Origin: Acidimicrobiia bacterium
Lineage (GTDB): Bacteria > Actinomycetota > Acidimicrobiia > Spongiisociales > ZC4RG35
Assembly (NCBI GenBank): GCA_017577575.1
Contig: PKRG01000002.1
Coordinates: 124,001-188,000, forward strand
Reading direction: 5' to 3'
DNA: 64,000 nucleotides
In this document: positions 1-7,160 of the stretch, piece by piece
Position numbering within the stretch: the stretch's first letter is position 1
Layout of the letters: each line of letters opens with the position of its first letter
The notes under the pieces: generated by a model
Database searches by the model: none
The model's input: the letters and a program-made list of their open reading frames with translations, nothing else
Told to the model about the DNA's origin: nothing
Made by a program: the position numbers and the translations under genes

Positions 1-1189
1 AACCCTTGGGCAGCCGGACCTCGAACCTCGCTCCCCCGCCAGGAGCGTCGGTGACCGTGACCTTGCCCCCGTGGGCGTCCACCAGCGCCTTCACCAGGTA
101 GAGGCCGATCCCGGTGCCGGCGTGGCTGCCGTCGAGGCGCACGAACCGCTCGAAGATCCTGTCCCGGTCGGCGGGTGGTACTCCCGGCCCCCGGTCGGAC
201 ACCGCCAGCAGCGCCTCCCCCGGCTCCTCCGACACCTCGATGGTGACGAGGCCGCCGCTCGGGCCGTGGATGGCGGCGTTGTCGACTAGGTTGGCGATCA
301 CCCGGTGGAGGCGGAGGAGATCGCCTTCGATGGTCACCGGCTCCTCCGCCCGCAGGGCGAAGCGGTGGGCGGGGAACCGGGTGCGGGCCACCTCGACCAC
401 CTGGGCGGCGACCTTGGCGAGATCGACCTGCTCCAGGTCGAGGGTGGTCTCACCGAGGTCCACCCGGCCCAGGTCGACGAGCTGCGAGACGAGGTCGGAC
501 AGCCGCTGCGCCTCGGCGGCGATGAACCGCACCGCCTCGGAGGCCATCGGGTCCATGGCGACCGAGTCGAGCTCTTCGAGGATGCGGGCGAACCCGATGA
601 TCCCGGCCAGCGGCGACCGCATGTCGTGGGCCACTCCGACGAGGAAGTCGGTACGTTCGCGCTGGGCCCGGTCGAGCTGGCTGAGACGTCGCTGGATGCG
701 AGCCAGCCGGCGGCTGGAGACGATGGCGTCGGCCACCTGGCGTCCCACCTCGGCGATCAGCTCGACGTCCTCGACGCCGAAGACGCCCGGCCGGTACGAC
801 TGCACGCTGAGCACACCGACCACCCGCTTGTTGCTGCGGGCCGGGACCCCCACGTACGAGCGGGCGTGGGGGGCCTCCTCGCCCACCAGGCGCCGCAACG
901 GGATGCCGGAGGCCATCAGGTCGGGGATGGAGAGCGGCTCCTCGGAGTTGAGGACCCGCTCGGTGAGCCCTCCGGAGTCCTTGGGCCACGTGGTGACCGT
1001 GAAAGTGTCCCCTTCGACGATCGAGAACCGCAGGCGGTTGGCTTCGGGGACGGCGAAGGAGACGACGTCGGCTCCCACCGCGTCCCGGGTGGCCTGGAGC
1101 GCAACCTTCACCACCTCGTCAGGAGTGTCTCCCCGCGACAGGGCACGGATGATCTCCCCCAATGCGGTGAGTCGGTGACGGGACGGCAT
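1..1189 (-). CDS. GAF-domain sensor histidine kinase (partial, C-terminus off window)
   Basis: Predicted cytosolic sensor histidine kinase, cut by the left window edge. The 396 codons present hold a GAF-type sensor region (about residues 15-140), a HisKA helix with phospho-acceptor His188 in the motif AHDMRSPLAG, and a HATPase domain with N-box NLVDNAAIHG, G1 box DRGPGVP and G2 box GTGIGLYL. The reading frame is open at the edge, but the G2 box has passed, so little is missing. No membrane segment or signal peptide is visible, so the input is probably a soluble ligand or a partner protein. It starts 7 bases after the hpt stop and probably shares its transcript. No response regulator is adjacent in the window. 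The ligand is unknown. Confidence 0.85.
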   Translation of the reverse strand, partial: MPSRHRLTALGEIIRALSRGDTPDEVVKVALQATRDAVGADVVSFAVPEANRLRFSIVEGDTFTVTTWPKDSGGLTERVLNSEEPLSIPDLMASGIPLRRLVGEEAPHARSYVGVPARSNKRVVGVLSVQSYRPGVFGVEDVELIAEVGRQVADAIVSSRRLARIQRRLSQLDRAQRERTDFLVGVAHDMRSPLAGIIGFARILEELDSVAMDPMASEAVRFIAAEAQRLSDLVSQLVDLGRVDLGETTLDLEQVDLAKVAAQVVEVARTRFPAHRFALRAEEPVTIEGDLLRLHRVIANLVDNAAIHGPSGGLVTIEVSEEPGEALLAVSDRGPGVPPADRDRIFERFVRLDGSHAGTGIGLYLVKALVDAHGGKVTVTDAPGGGARFEVRLPKG

Positions 1190-1196
1190 GCAGTGG

Positions 1197-1724
1197 TCAG
1201 ACCGTAGCGGACTCCAGGACGCCTACATAAGGCAGGTTCCGGTACTTGCCGGCGTAGTCGAGGCCGTAGCCGACGACGAACTCGGGGCCGATCTCGAAGC
1301 CGACGTAGCGAACGTCCAGCTCGACACGCTGGATCCCCTGCTTCACGAGGAGGGCGGCCACTTCGAGCGATTCGGGCTTGCGGACCCGGAGGCTCTTGAG
1401 GAGGTAGTTGAGGGTCAGGCCCGAGTCGATGATGTCCTCGACGATCAGGACATGACGCCCCTGGATCTCCTCGTCGAGGTCTTTGAGGATCCTCACCACA
1501 CCCGAGGTCTGGGTGGAGGCGCCGTAGGAGGAGACGGCCATGAAGTCGAACTCGACGGGGATGTCGATCTGGCGGGCCAGGTCGGCCATCACCATGAACG
1601 CTCCCTTGAGGACGCCGACGACGAGGAGTTCCTTCCCCCGATAGTCGTCGGAGATCTGCCGCCCCATCCGCTCGAGTGCGGCTGCGATCTCCTCGGCTGT
1701 GATCAGGACCCTTATGTCTGCCAT
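1197..1724 (-). CDS. hpt: Hypoxanthine phosphoribosyltransferase
   Basis: Purine salvage enzyme that transfers the phosphoribosyl group of PRPP to hypoxanthine or guanine in the cytoplasm. The 175-residue product has the usual length. It carries the PRPP-binding motif VEDIIDSGLT (residues 95-104) and the family's LKGA segment near residue 39. The ATG at 1724 is chosen because the family N-terminus (MADIRVLI) starts there, although the frame is open further upstream. It overlaps the 3' end of tilS by 13 bases. The order zincin_2-tilS-hpt is a well-known actinobacterial arrangement, which supports all three calls. In many relatives ftsH follows, but here a sensor kinase does. Confidence 0.96.
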   Translation of the reverse strand: MADIRVLITAEEIAAALERMGRQISDDYRGKELLVVGVLKGAFMVMADLARQIDIPVEFDFMAVSSYGASTQTSGVVRILKDLDEEIQGRHVLIVEDIIDSGLTLNYLLKSLRVRKPESLEVAALLVKQGIQRVELDVRYVGFEIGPEFVVGYGLDYAGKYRNLPYVGVLESATV

Positions 1725-3001
1725 GTGCGTCGAATCCGGCTGTTCACGACAAGGTAGCGGCGAGTGGCGTGGTCGACCCAACCGCCGGGCAGTCTCCGCA
1801 CCATCGGGAGCCACACGGGCCGGCGGTCCGAGACCACCACGGGGTGGGCGGGGCGACGCGGGGCGACGACCCCGGCATCGGCCAGCCACCGCATCACCTC
1901 CGGATGGCGGGAGGCGGGCTCGACTGTCATGTCGCCCACGGCGTCGGCGTCAGCGACCATCCACGCCGCTCCGAGCGGCATCGCCACCGGCGGCCGGTCG
2001 GTGACGAACACCTCGAACTCCCAGGGCCCGAACTCGATCACGCCGGGTTGCAGCACGGTCGGCTCGGGGACGGCGGGCGGGCCCTTGCGGGCGACGACCA
2101 TCGCCCCTTCCCGTTCCACCACCAGGCCGGCGCCGGGTTGGTGACGGGCGGTCTGTCGGCGGGCGACCGAGAGGACCCCGTCGACGGCGTCGGGCGAAGC
2201 CGCCTCCAGGCCGGCGGCGGCCAGGAGGAGCCGGGCCCGGCGGGAGGCGATCGCGGGCGGGGCGGTGGTGAGCAGCGACGCCGCCATCGCCGCCGACTCG
2301 GCGGACGTCTCGACCGCAGCCGCGCTGGCTTCCTCGAGCTGGGCCACGTCGCCGGCGACGAGCCGGGCGGTGGTGGCGAGCGATTGGCGGATCCGCCGGT
2401 TGTACCGCTCCAACAGCGGGAGGAGGCGGTGGCGGACCTGGTTCCTCAAAGGGTCGGGCAGCTCGTTCACCGGGTCGTCGATCCAGGGCAGCCCGGCGAG
2501 GGTGGCGGCCTCCCGGGTCATCGAACGCGGCACGGAGAGGAACGGGCGGGCGAAAGGCGGGCGGCGGGACGGGATCCCCTTGAGCCCGTCGGCGCCGGAG
2601 CTCCGCAGCAAGTTGAGGATCACCGTCTCGGCCTGGTCGTCGGAGGTGTGAGCGGTGAGGACCCACTCGCCGGGCCGGGCTTCTTCTTCGAGCGCGGCGT
2701 AGCGGGCCACCCGGGCCTGGTTCTCCGGCGACGGGCCGGCGGCGAGGGACACCCGCCGGACGACGAGGGTCGTGTCGAGCGCAGCGGCGATCGCCTCGGC
2801 GGCCGCCTGCAGGCGGTCGGAGGCGGGCAAGCCGTGATGGACGTGGACGGCGCGGACCCGCAGGCCCTGCCGCCGGCAGTACCAGAGCAGACAGGCGGAG
2901 TCGGCGCCCCCGGACAGGGCTACCACCAGGGGCCCATCGGGCATGTCGGCCGATCGGTGGATGCGGTCGGCCAGCTCCTTCAGGCGACGCGGCTCAGCCA
3001 C
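1712..3001 (-). CDS. tilS: tRNA(Ile)-lysidine synthetase
   Basis: Essential tRNA-modifying enzyme that attaches lysine to C34 of the AUA-decoding tRNA-Ile and so changes both its codon and amino-acid identity. The PP-loop ATP pyrophosphatase motif SGGADS lies at residues 30-35, followed by the conserved HTSDDQAET segment about 100 residues later. The C-terminal half is variable, as usual. The GTG at 3001 gives 429 residues and overlaps the upstream metallopeptidase stop by 22 bases. The frame is open further upstream, but the family rarely has more than about 30 residues before the PP-loop. Cotranscribed with the genes on both sides. Confidence 0.93.
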   Translation of the reverse strand: MAEPRRLKELADRIHRSADMPDGPLVVALSGGADSACLLWYCRRQGLRVRAVHVHHGLPASDRLQAAAEAIAAALDTTLVVRRVSLAAGPSPENQARVARYAALEEEARPGEWVLTAHTSDDQAETVILNLLRSSGADGLKGIPSRRPPFARPFLSVPRSMTREAATLAGLPWIDDPVNELPDPLRNQVRHRLLPLLERYNRRIRQSLATTARLVAGDVAQLEEASAAAVETSAESAAMAASLLTTAPPAIASRRARLLLAAAGLEAASPDAVDGVLSVARRQTARHQPGAGLVVEREGAMVVARKGPPAVPEPTVLQPGVIEFGPWEFEVFVTDRPPVAMPLGAAWMVADADAVGDMTVEPASRHPEVMRWLADAGVVAPRRPAHPVVVSDRRPVWLPMVRRLPGGWVDHATRRYLVVNSRIRRTWQT

Positions 3002-4026
3002 CGGGGAGGGTCTGCGATCTCTTCCAGGGTGGGCAACGCCTCGGGCGACGTCCAGGCCACGTCCAGCGCCTCCCAACCGGCACGTCGTTCCACCTCGAGG
3101 ATGAAAGCCTCACCCATCTCGTACTGGCGCATCTTCATCTCCAGGCCCGTCAGCCGGAAGAGCAACTGCGTCCGCGGGTCGGAGCGCCGGGCCTTGAGGA
3201 GCCGGGACATGCGGGCATGGCCCCGGAAGAGGCCGGCTCCGATCCGGTCCATGACCACGTGGCCGTGGCCCTCGAGGAGGCTCATGAGGGCTTGCACCTG
3301 GTCGAGGGTCTCCCGCTGTTGGGGAGAGGCGAACAAGCCCAAGAGCCCTGTCTCGTCGACCAGCGGCCGGTCGTCGGCGCGGGCGTCGAGGAGCTCCTTG
3401 GCGATCCGGGCGAGGCGGCCCGGCTCGGGAACCGCCTGACTGACGAGCTTTTCGACGAGGGAGAGGAAATAGGAAGCCATCCACTCGACCCCCACGAACT
3501 GGGCGCGGTGCGTCATCTCGTGGAGGGCCACCCAGAGCCGGAACTCCGAAGGCCGGAACTGGTTGCGACGCTCGAGGTCGATGAGGTTGACCCCGACGTA
3601 CGCCACGGAGTCGCCACGGTCGCCGGTGGGAAGGACGAGCTCGTACTGGCCGAGGACCCGCCGCGACAGGAACCCGAGCAAAAGTCCCGTCTCGGCGGAG
3701 ACGATCTGGCGGGCGAGAGCCGCCGTCGCCGAGCCCAGCGCTCCCCCGGCGGCCTCGAGCCGTTCGGCGATGCGCCTCTCGGCGGGCTCGAGCATGTGGC
3801 TGAAGGCGGCGAGGTTGCGGTCGACCCACTCCGCCCGGTCGACGACGTTGACCTCGGCGGCGGCGGGGGTCTCCAGGCGCGTCGCCTCGGCGACCATCAC
3901 GGAAGCCCTGGCGGTGGCATCGACCATCTCGGCGGCGAGGTGGTCGACGACGTAGGTGCCGGCCAGGGGGTGTGAGCCCGCCACCCGAGCGGCCAACCGG
4001 CCGGCGAGGGCGGACGGGGCGGTCAC
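2980..4026 (-). CDS. Zincin_2-family zinc-dependent metallopeptidase
   Basis: Member of the actinobacterial zincin_2 family, also labelled coenzyme F420 biosynthesis-associated protein. The 348-residue product has the HExxH zinc site HEMTH at residues 169-173 in a context (WVALHEMTHRAQF) typical of the family. It has no signal peptide. The physiological substrate of this family is not established. GTG at 4026 overlaps the stop of the upstream membrane-protein gene in a GTGA junction, so translational coupling is likely. It is encoded directly before tilS and hpt, as in Mycobacterium. The F420 label rests on genome co-occurrence; the window also encodes two F420-type oxidoreductases, which fits but does not prove a link. 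Confidence 0.85.
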   Translation of the reverse strand: MTAPSALAGRLAARVAGSHPLAGTYVVDHLAAEMVDATARASVMVAEATRLETPAAAEVNVVDRAEWVDRNLAAFSHMLEPAERRIAERLEAAGGALGSATAALARQIVSAETGLLLGFLSRRVLGQYELVLPTGDRGDSVAYVGVNLIDLERRNQFRPSEFRLWVALHEMTHRAQFVGVEWMASYFLSLVEKLVSQAVPEPGRLARIAKELLDARADDRPLVDETGLLGLFASPQQRETLDQVQALMSLLEGHGHVVMDRIGAGLFRGHARMSRLLKARRSDPRTQLLFRLTGLEMKMRQYEMGEAFILEVERRAGWEALDVAWTSPEALPTLEEIADPPRWLSRVA

Positions 4027-4388
4027 TCGACGACTTTGTAGCGGTTCCGAACGACCCGGAGGAAGTACTGGACGGTGGTCACGATCACCACGATGGCGGC
4101 GAGAGCGAGGAGCGTGGGGATCAGGTACCGATAGGTCCAGTCGACGTTCTGCTCTTCGGGTGCCGTGTCGGGGATGCTCACCGCGGGCACCGGGGCCTCG
4201 CCGGTGCCTCCTTCGGCCCCGGTCGTCTCGGTGGCCTCGTCTTCGACCGGGCTGGTGGCAGCGGTGTCCTCTTCGACGACTGTGGTGTCGGTCGTCTCCT
4301 CTTCTTGCTGGGCCAGGACCGGGGCCGACACGAACAGGAACACGGCGAGCGTCAGAACGGCAGCGGCGAGTCGACGGAACTGAGACAT
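4023..4388 (-). CDS. Small secreted/membrane-anchored protein, unknown
   Basis: A 121-residue protein that I do not recognise. It begins with a signal peptide or membrane anchor (about residues 5-26, ending in VLAQQ), continues with a Thr/Glu/Ala-rich extracytoplasmic linker of about 55 residues, and ends with a membrane helix (about residues 87-110) and a short basic cytoplasmic tail. The layout is bitopic, with the low-complexity part outside the cell. It lies between rsrA and the zincin_2 gene and shares a GTGA overlap with the latter. The role is unknown; the linker composition resembles wall-spanning stalks of actinobacterial membrane proteins. Confidence 0.75.
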   Translation of the reverse strand: MSQFRRLAAAVLTLAVFLFVSAPVLAQQEEETTDTTVVEEDTAATSPVEDEATETTGAEGGTGEAPVPAVSIPDTAPEEQNVDWTYRYLIPTLLALAAIVVIVTTVQYFLRVVRNRYKVVE

Positions 4389-4430
4389 GTCGGCAGAACA
4401 CTACCAACGCCCCGGGGTGGGGCCGAACCG

Positions 4431-4676
4431 TCACTCGATGACGGTGCCTCTCTCCTGGGCGATCGCCTGCTGGAGGCGCTGGAGGAAATCGGGTGGCACC
4501 TCCTCCGACAGGCACTCTTTGACGATCACACGGAGCTTCTGCTCGAACGTGTATCCATCCAGGCAGGGCTGGCAGTTGGCGAGATGGCGGCGGATGCGAC
4601 GCCTCCTCCACCACGTGAGCTCGTGGTCGATGTAGAGGTATATCTCCTCGAGAGCCTGTCTACAGGCAGGTTTCAT
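4431..4676 (-). CDS. rsrA: Zinc-finger anti-sigma factor, RsrA/RshA type
   Basis: An 81-residue anti-sigma factor of the ZAS family. The HxxxCxxC zinc motif reads HLANCQPC at residues 31-38, with an upstream His in YIDHEL and an early Cys5, matching RsrA of Streptomyces. In that family, thiol oxidation ejects zinc and releases SigR. Its ATG overlaps the sigR stop (ATGA), the classic sigR-rsrA coupling that keeps the two proteins stoichiometric. No membrane segment is present, so sensing is cytoplasmic. The call rests on motif plus context. Confidence 0.92.
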   Translation of the reverse strand: MKPACRQALEEIYLYIDHELTWWRRRRIRRHLANCQPCLDGYTFEQKLRVIVKECLSEEVPPDFLQRLQQAIAQERGTVIE

Positions 4677-5251
4677 GGTGCGTCGGCTCCCTCAGGCACG
4701 AGCCCTCTTCGGCTTGCATATTCCCACAACGCACGTTGGAGCTGCTTTCTTCCGCGGTGGAGCCTAGACATGACCGTCCCGATGGGGATTTCGAGGATCT
4801 CTGCGATCTCCTTGTAGGAGAAGCCCTCCAGGTCGGCGAGCAGCACCGGGAGCCGGAAGTGCTCGGGCAGGGACTCCACCGCCTCCTTGATGTCGGACTC
4901 GACGAGGCCCTCCAGCAGCTGGTCCTCGGCCGAGCGCGCCATGTCGGCGGTGTCTTCGGAGCCGAGACGCCGGTACAGGTACAGGTCCTCCACCTCGCCC
5001 AGGTCGGTCTCGGTGGGACGACGCTGGGCCTTGCGGTAGCGGTTGATGTAGGTGTTGGTCAGGATGCGGTACAGCCACGCCTTGAGGTTGGTCCCCTCCT
5101 GGAACGTGTCGTAGGCGCGGTACGCCTTGAGCATGGTCTCCTGGACGAGGTCCTCGGCGTCCGCCGGGTTGCGGGTCATCCGCATTGCGGCTGCGTACAG
5201 CTGGCCGACATACGGCATGGCGTCCCGCTCGAAATTGGCCTGATCTGCCAC
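4673..5251 (-). CDS. sigR: ECF RNA polymerase sigma factor, SigR/SigH (ECF12) type
   Basis: Disulfide-stress sigma factor. Sigma region 2 lies at about residues 14-85, with the conserved RNPADAEDLVQET and LKAWLYRILTNTYIN segments. Region 4 lies at about residues 125-180, with the GFSYKEIAEIL helix-turn-helix. The GTG at 5251 is the only start that keeps the conserved FERDA segment; an in-frame stop lies a short way upstream, inside the tRNA gene. This start is 2 bases past the last base of tRNA-Thr, so no Shine-Dalgarno sequence can exist outside the tRNA. ATG at residue 12 is the alternative. In Streptomyces, SigR controls thioredoxin, mycothiol and proteolysis genes. Confidence 0.93.
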   Translation of the reverse strand: MADQANFERDAMPYVGQLYAAAMRMTRNPADAEDLVQETMLKAYRAYDTFQEGTNLKAWLYRILTNTYINRYRKAQRRPTETDLGEVEDLYLYRRLGSEDTADMARSAEDQLLEGLVESDIKEAVESLPEHFRLPVLLADLEGFSYKEIAEILEIPIGTVMSRLHRGRKQLQRALWEYASRRGLVPEGADAP

Positions 5252-5253
5252 AG

Positions 5254-5325
5254 AGCCGGAGAGGGGATTCGAACCCCTGACCTAACGCTTACGAGGCGTT
5301 TGCTCTACCCCTGAGCTACTCCGGC
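5254..5325 (-). tRNA. tRNA-Thr (anticodon CGU)
   Basis: A complete cloverleaf is visible on the minus strand. The acceptor stem GCCGGAG pairs with CTCCGGC, the D arm contains GCTCAGGGGTAGAGC, the anticodon stem is AACGC/GCGTT around loop CTCGTAA (anticodon CGT, reading ACG), and the T arm is AGGGG-TTCGAAT-CCCCT. CCA is not encoded; the discriminator base is T. The 5' ten bases overlap the end of the upstream PD-(D/E)XK gene, and the sigR start codon follows 2 bases after the 3' end. Confidence 0.97.
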
Positions 5326-5780
5326 CGAAAACGGAATGGTAGCCGTCCCGGACCCGGCCTCTGGCGGTCGGGCAACGTCGGATGGAGATAGTCACGGGCC
5401 CACCGGATGAAACGTCGTTGATTGTTGGCCGGCGGGGCCAAGCGCAGGATCAGCTGACTCATGCCATCGAACACCGACGAGTGGATGTAGTAGCAACGGT
5501 CGGTGGTGGCGTCGTACACAGCCAACCAGTCGACGTCGGAGGCGGTGTATCGGTAGCTGACCCACGCCGAGTTCGACTGGTTCATCACCCGGATGGCCCG
5601 GCCGTCCGATTCCGTGTACTTGACCTGGACCCTCTCGAGGGTTCCGGTCTCCTTGCGGTAGAGGATCAGGTCGAACGGGACGTCGTGGCCGAACGGGATG
5701 GCGACCCCGAACCCCCGCTTGCGGAGGTCGGCGACGACCATCGCCTCGCCGATCTCGCCTTTCGTGGTCGTGTCCCCCAT
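5316..5780 (-). CDS. PD-(D/E)XK nuclease-like protein (PDDEXK_5-like)
   Basis: A 154-residue protein resembling the small PD-(D/E)XK family described as group I intron-associated endonucleases. The N-terminus has KGEIGEAMV, then the acidic motif PFDLIL (Asp near residue 35) and the RVQVKYT strand that supplies the Gln-x-Lys half of a PD-(D/E)XK site, with Gln in place of Glu. No intron is seen nearby, so a stand-alone DNA-processing role is more likely. ATG at 5780 sits 6 bases after a TACCTT -10 element, suggesting a leaderless mRNA. Its TAG stop is formed by bases 8-10 of tRNA-Thr. The family resemblance is moderate and the function is not known. Confidence 0.7.
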   Translation of the reverse strand: MGDTTTKGEIGEAMVVADLRKRGFGVAIPFGHDVPFDLILYRKETGTLERVQVKYTESDGRAIRVMNQSNSAWVSYRYTASDVDWLAVYDATTDRCYYIHSSVFDGMSQLILRLAPPANNQRRFIRWARDYLHPTLPDRQRPGPGRLPFRFRPE

Positions 5781-5786
5781 GCCCCG

Positions 5787-5792
5787 AAGGTA
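5787..5792 (-). promoter_or_regulatory. -10 element (TACCTT), leaderless start of PD-(D/E)XK gene
   Basis: On the minus strand TACCTT is followed by 6 bases and then the ATG at 5780. This is the spacing expected when transcription starts on the first base of the start codon. No clear -35 was seen. Confidence 0.5.
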
Positions 5793-5815
5793 CGGGGCAG
5801 GTGGGACACCGACGC

Positions 5816-6427
5816 CTAGCTGATCCGCTCGAGCCCCGCCGGGACCGCCGCCGGGGAGAGGATGCGGTCGACGAGCCCGTACTCGACGGCCTGCTCCGCG
5901 GTCATCCACCGGTCGCGCTCGGTGTCGGCGCGGATCTTTTCGATGTCCTGTCCGGTGTGGTCGGCGAGGATCTGGTTGGCCATCTCCCGCTGGCGCAGGA
6001 TCTCGGCGGCGTGGATCTCGATGTCGGTGGCCTGACCGCCGAGCCCTCCGACGTGCGGCTGGTGGATCATCACCCGGCCGTGCGGGAGGATCGAGCGGCT
6101 CCCGGCCGCTCCCCCCGCCAGGACCACGGCTGCGGCCGACGCCGCCATCCCGATGCAGGTCGTCTCCACCGGGGGACGGACGTGCTGCATCGTGTCGTAG
6201 ATGGCGAACATGCCGTCCACCGAGCCGCCCGGCGAGTTGATGTAGAGCGATATCGGCTTGTCGGGGTCCTCGGACTCGAGATGCAGCAGCTGGGCGACGA
6301 CGAGGTTGGCGACGTCGTCGTCGATCGGCCGGCCGAGGAAGACGACGCGGTGGCCCAGGAGCCGGGAGTAGATGTCGAACACCCTCTCTCCACGGGAAGT
6401 CTGTTCGACCACGTTGGGGATCAGCAC
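5816..6427 (-). CDS. clpP: ATP-dependent Clp protease proteolytic subunit
   Basis: Serine protease subunit of the Clp complex, which degrades substrates unfolded by ClpX or ClpC. The 203-residue product keeps the triad: Ser97 in GMAASAAAV, His122 in MIHQPH and Asp172 in TERDRW. The nucleophile loop differs from the common ASMGA form and resembles the ASAAA variant of some actinobacterial paralogues. The GTG at 6427 is chosen because AAGGAGGT lies 5 bases before it (6433-6440); the open frame extends further but has no such signal. There is no clpX or second clpP next to it, unlike the usual clpP1P2 pair. A divergent AHSA1/arsR operon with palindromic operators begins just upstream. Confidence 0.93.
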   Translation of the reverse strand: MLIPNVVEQTSRGERVFDIYSRLLGHRVVFLGRPIDDDVANLVVAQLLHLESEDPDKPISLYINSPGGSVDGMFAIYDTMQHVRPPVETTCIGMAASAAAVVLAGGAAGSRSILPHGRVMIHQPHVGGLGGQATDIEIHAAEILRQREMANQILADHTGQDIEKIRADTERDRWMTAEQAVEYGLVDRILSPAAVPAGLERIS

Positions 6428-6442
6428 GGCGTACCTCCTTAC

Positions 6443-6494
6443 TGCAACCAGTCGGTTGCAGACCACACTAACCAACTGCAACTGTTAAGTTGCA
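6443..6494. promoter_or_regulatory. Two inverted repeats, probable ArsR operators
   Basis: Two palindromes lie between divergent clpP and the AHSA1 gene. The first is TGCAACC-N4-GGTTGCA (6443-6460). The second is TGCAAC-N6-GTTGCA (6477-6494). A -10-like TAAGTT (6486-6491) inside the second palindrome ends 7 bases before the ATG at 6499, so the repressor would sit on the start site of a leaderless mRNA. The first palindrome lies 2 bases upstream of the clpP Shine-Dalgarno sequence, so clpP may be affected too. Assignment to the ArsR protein at 6846 is by proximity. Confidence 0.7.
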
Positions 6495-6498
6495 AACC

Positions 6499-6849
6499 AT
6501 GGACGGCCTACCGGAGATCGAGCGCAGCACCGACGTGGACGCCTCGCCCGAGGAGGTGTGGGAGCGGATCGTCGACGGCGCCTTGGCCGAGGAATGGCTC
6601 GGCGTCGAGATCGACCCCCGCCCGGGCGGGCCGGTGTCGGTGCCCGACGAGGACGTGATCGGCACCGTCGAGGAGGTGGAGCCGGGACGCTCCATCACCT
6701 GGTCGTGGCGTCACCGCGACGGCGACCCGTCGCAGGTGACGATCACCGTCGAGCCCAACGGGGACGGGTCCCGGGTCACCGTGATCGAGCGTCTCCTCGA
6801 ATACCGGATCACGGGGTCCCCTCCGGTTTTTCTCGACCTGGCGGCGTGA
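6499..6849 (+). CDS. SRPBCC/AHSA1-family protein
   Basis: A 116-residue START-like (SRPBCC) protein of the Aha1-C family. The N-terminal strand and helix read IERSTDVDASPEEVWERI, and a Trp-rich strand ITWSWRHRD follows, as in Aha1-like proteins that bind hydrophobic ligands in a helix-grip pocket. ATG at 6499 follows a palindrome containing a -10 element by a few bases. The stop overlaps the GTG of the arsR gene. AHSA1-ArsR pairs are widespread in actinobacteria, but their ligand is usually unknown. The window contains a second pair at 38363-39204 in the opposite gene order. Confidence 0.85.
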   Translation: MDGLPEIERSTDVDASPEEVWERIVDGALAEEWLGVEIDPRPGGPVSVPDEDVIGTVEEVEPGRSITWSWRHRDGDPSQVTITVEPNGDGSRVTVIERLLEYRITGSPPVFLDLAA

Positions 6850-7154
6850 GCGATCCCCAGCCCCTGTTCGCGGCGCTGGCCGACCCCACGCGCCGCCGCG
6901 TGTTCGAGCGGCTATCGGAGCGGGGGCCGGCGTCCGCTTCGAAGCTCGCCGCCGAGCTGCCCATCACCCGCCAGGCGATCGCCAAGCACCTGGCGCTGCT
7001 CGACGAGGCCGGCCTGGTCGAGCGCGTCCGCCACGGCCGGGAGGTCCAGTACCGGGTCCGTCCCGAGGCCCTGGAAGACGTGACCTCCTGGGTGGCCCGG
7101 GTCGGCGCCCGATGGGAGGAGCGGCTGGAGAAGCTCAAGCGGTCGTTCGAGTGA
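6846..7154 (+). CDS. ArsR-family winged-helix repressor
   Basis: A 102-residue helix-turn-helix regulator. The conserved LFAALADPTRRRVFERL helix is followed by the recognition region ITRQAIAKHLALLDEAGLV and the wing GREVQYRV. No Cys pair typical of metal-sensing ArsR proteins is present, so a metal signal is unlikely. GTG at 6846 overlaps the AHSA1 stop (GTGA), so the two are translationally coupled. It probably represses its own operon through the palindromes at 6443-6494, and the inducer may be the ligand of the AHSA1 partner; both points are inference. Confidence 0.9.
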   Translation: MSDPQPLFAALADPTRRRVFERLSERGPASASKLAAELPITRQAIAKHLALLDEAGLVERVRHGREVQYRVRPEALEDVTSWVARVGARWEERLEKLKRSFE

Positions 7155-7160
7155 CCGGCC

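Noticed and set aside
1769..3439. Long plus-strand open frame opposite tilS and the metallopeptidase
   Set aside because: High GC leaves antisense frames open; the composition is Gly/Arg/His-rich without domains, and the minus-strand genes are clear.
5305..5332. GTTT and GGGGTAG on the minus strand resembling a SigF/SigB promoter before sigR
   Set aside because: The GGGGTAG is the D-loop of tRNA-Thr and the spacer is 18 bases, longer than at the four convincing sites.
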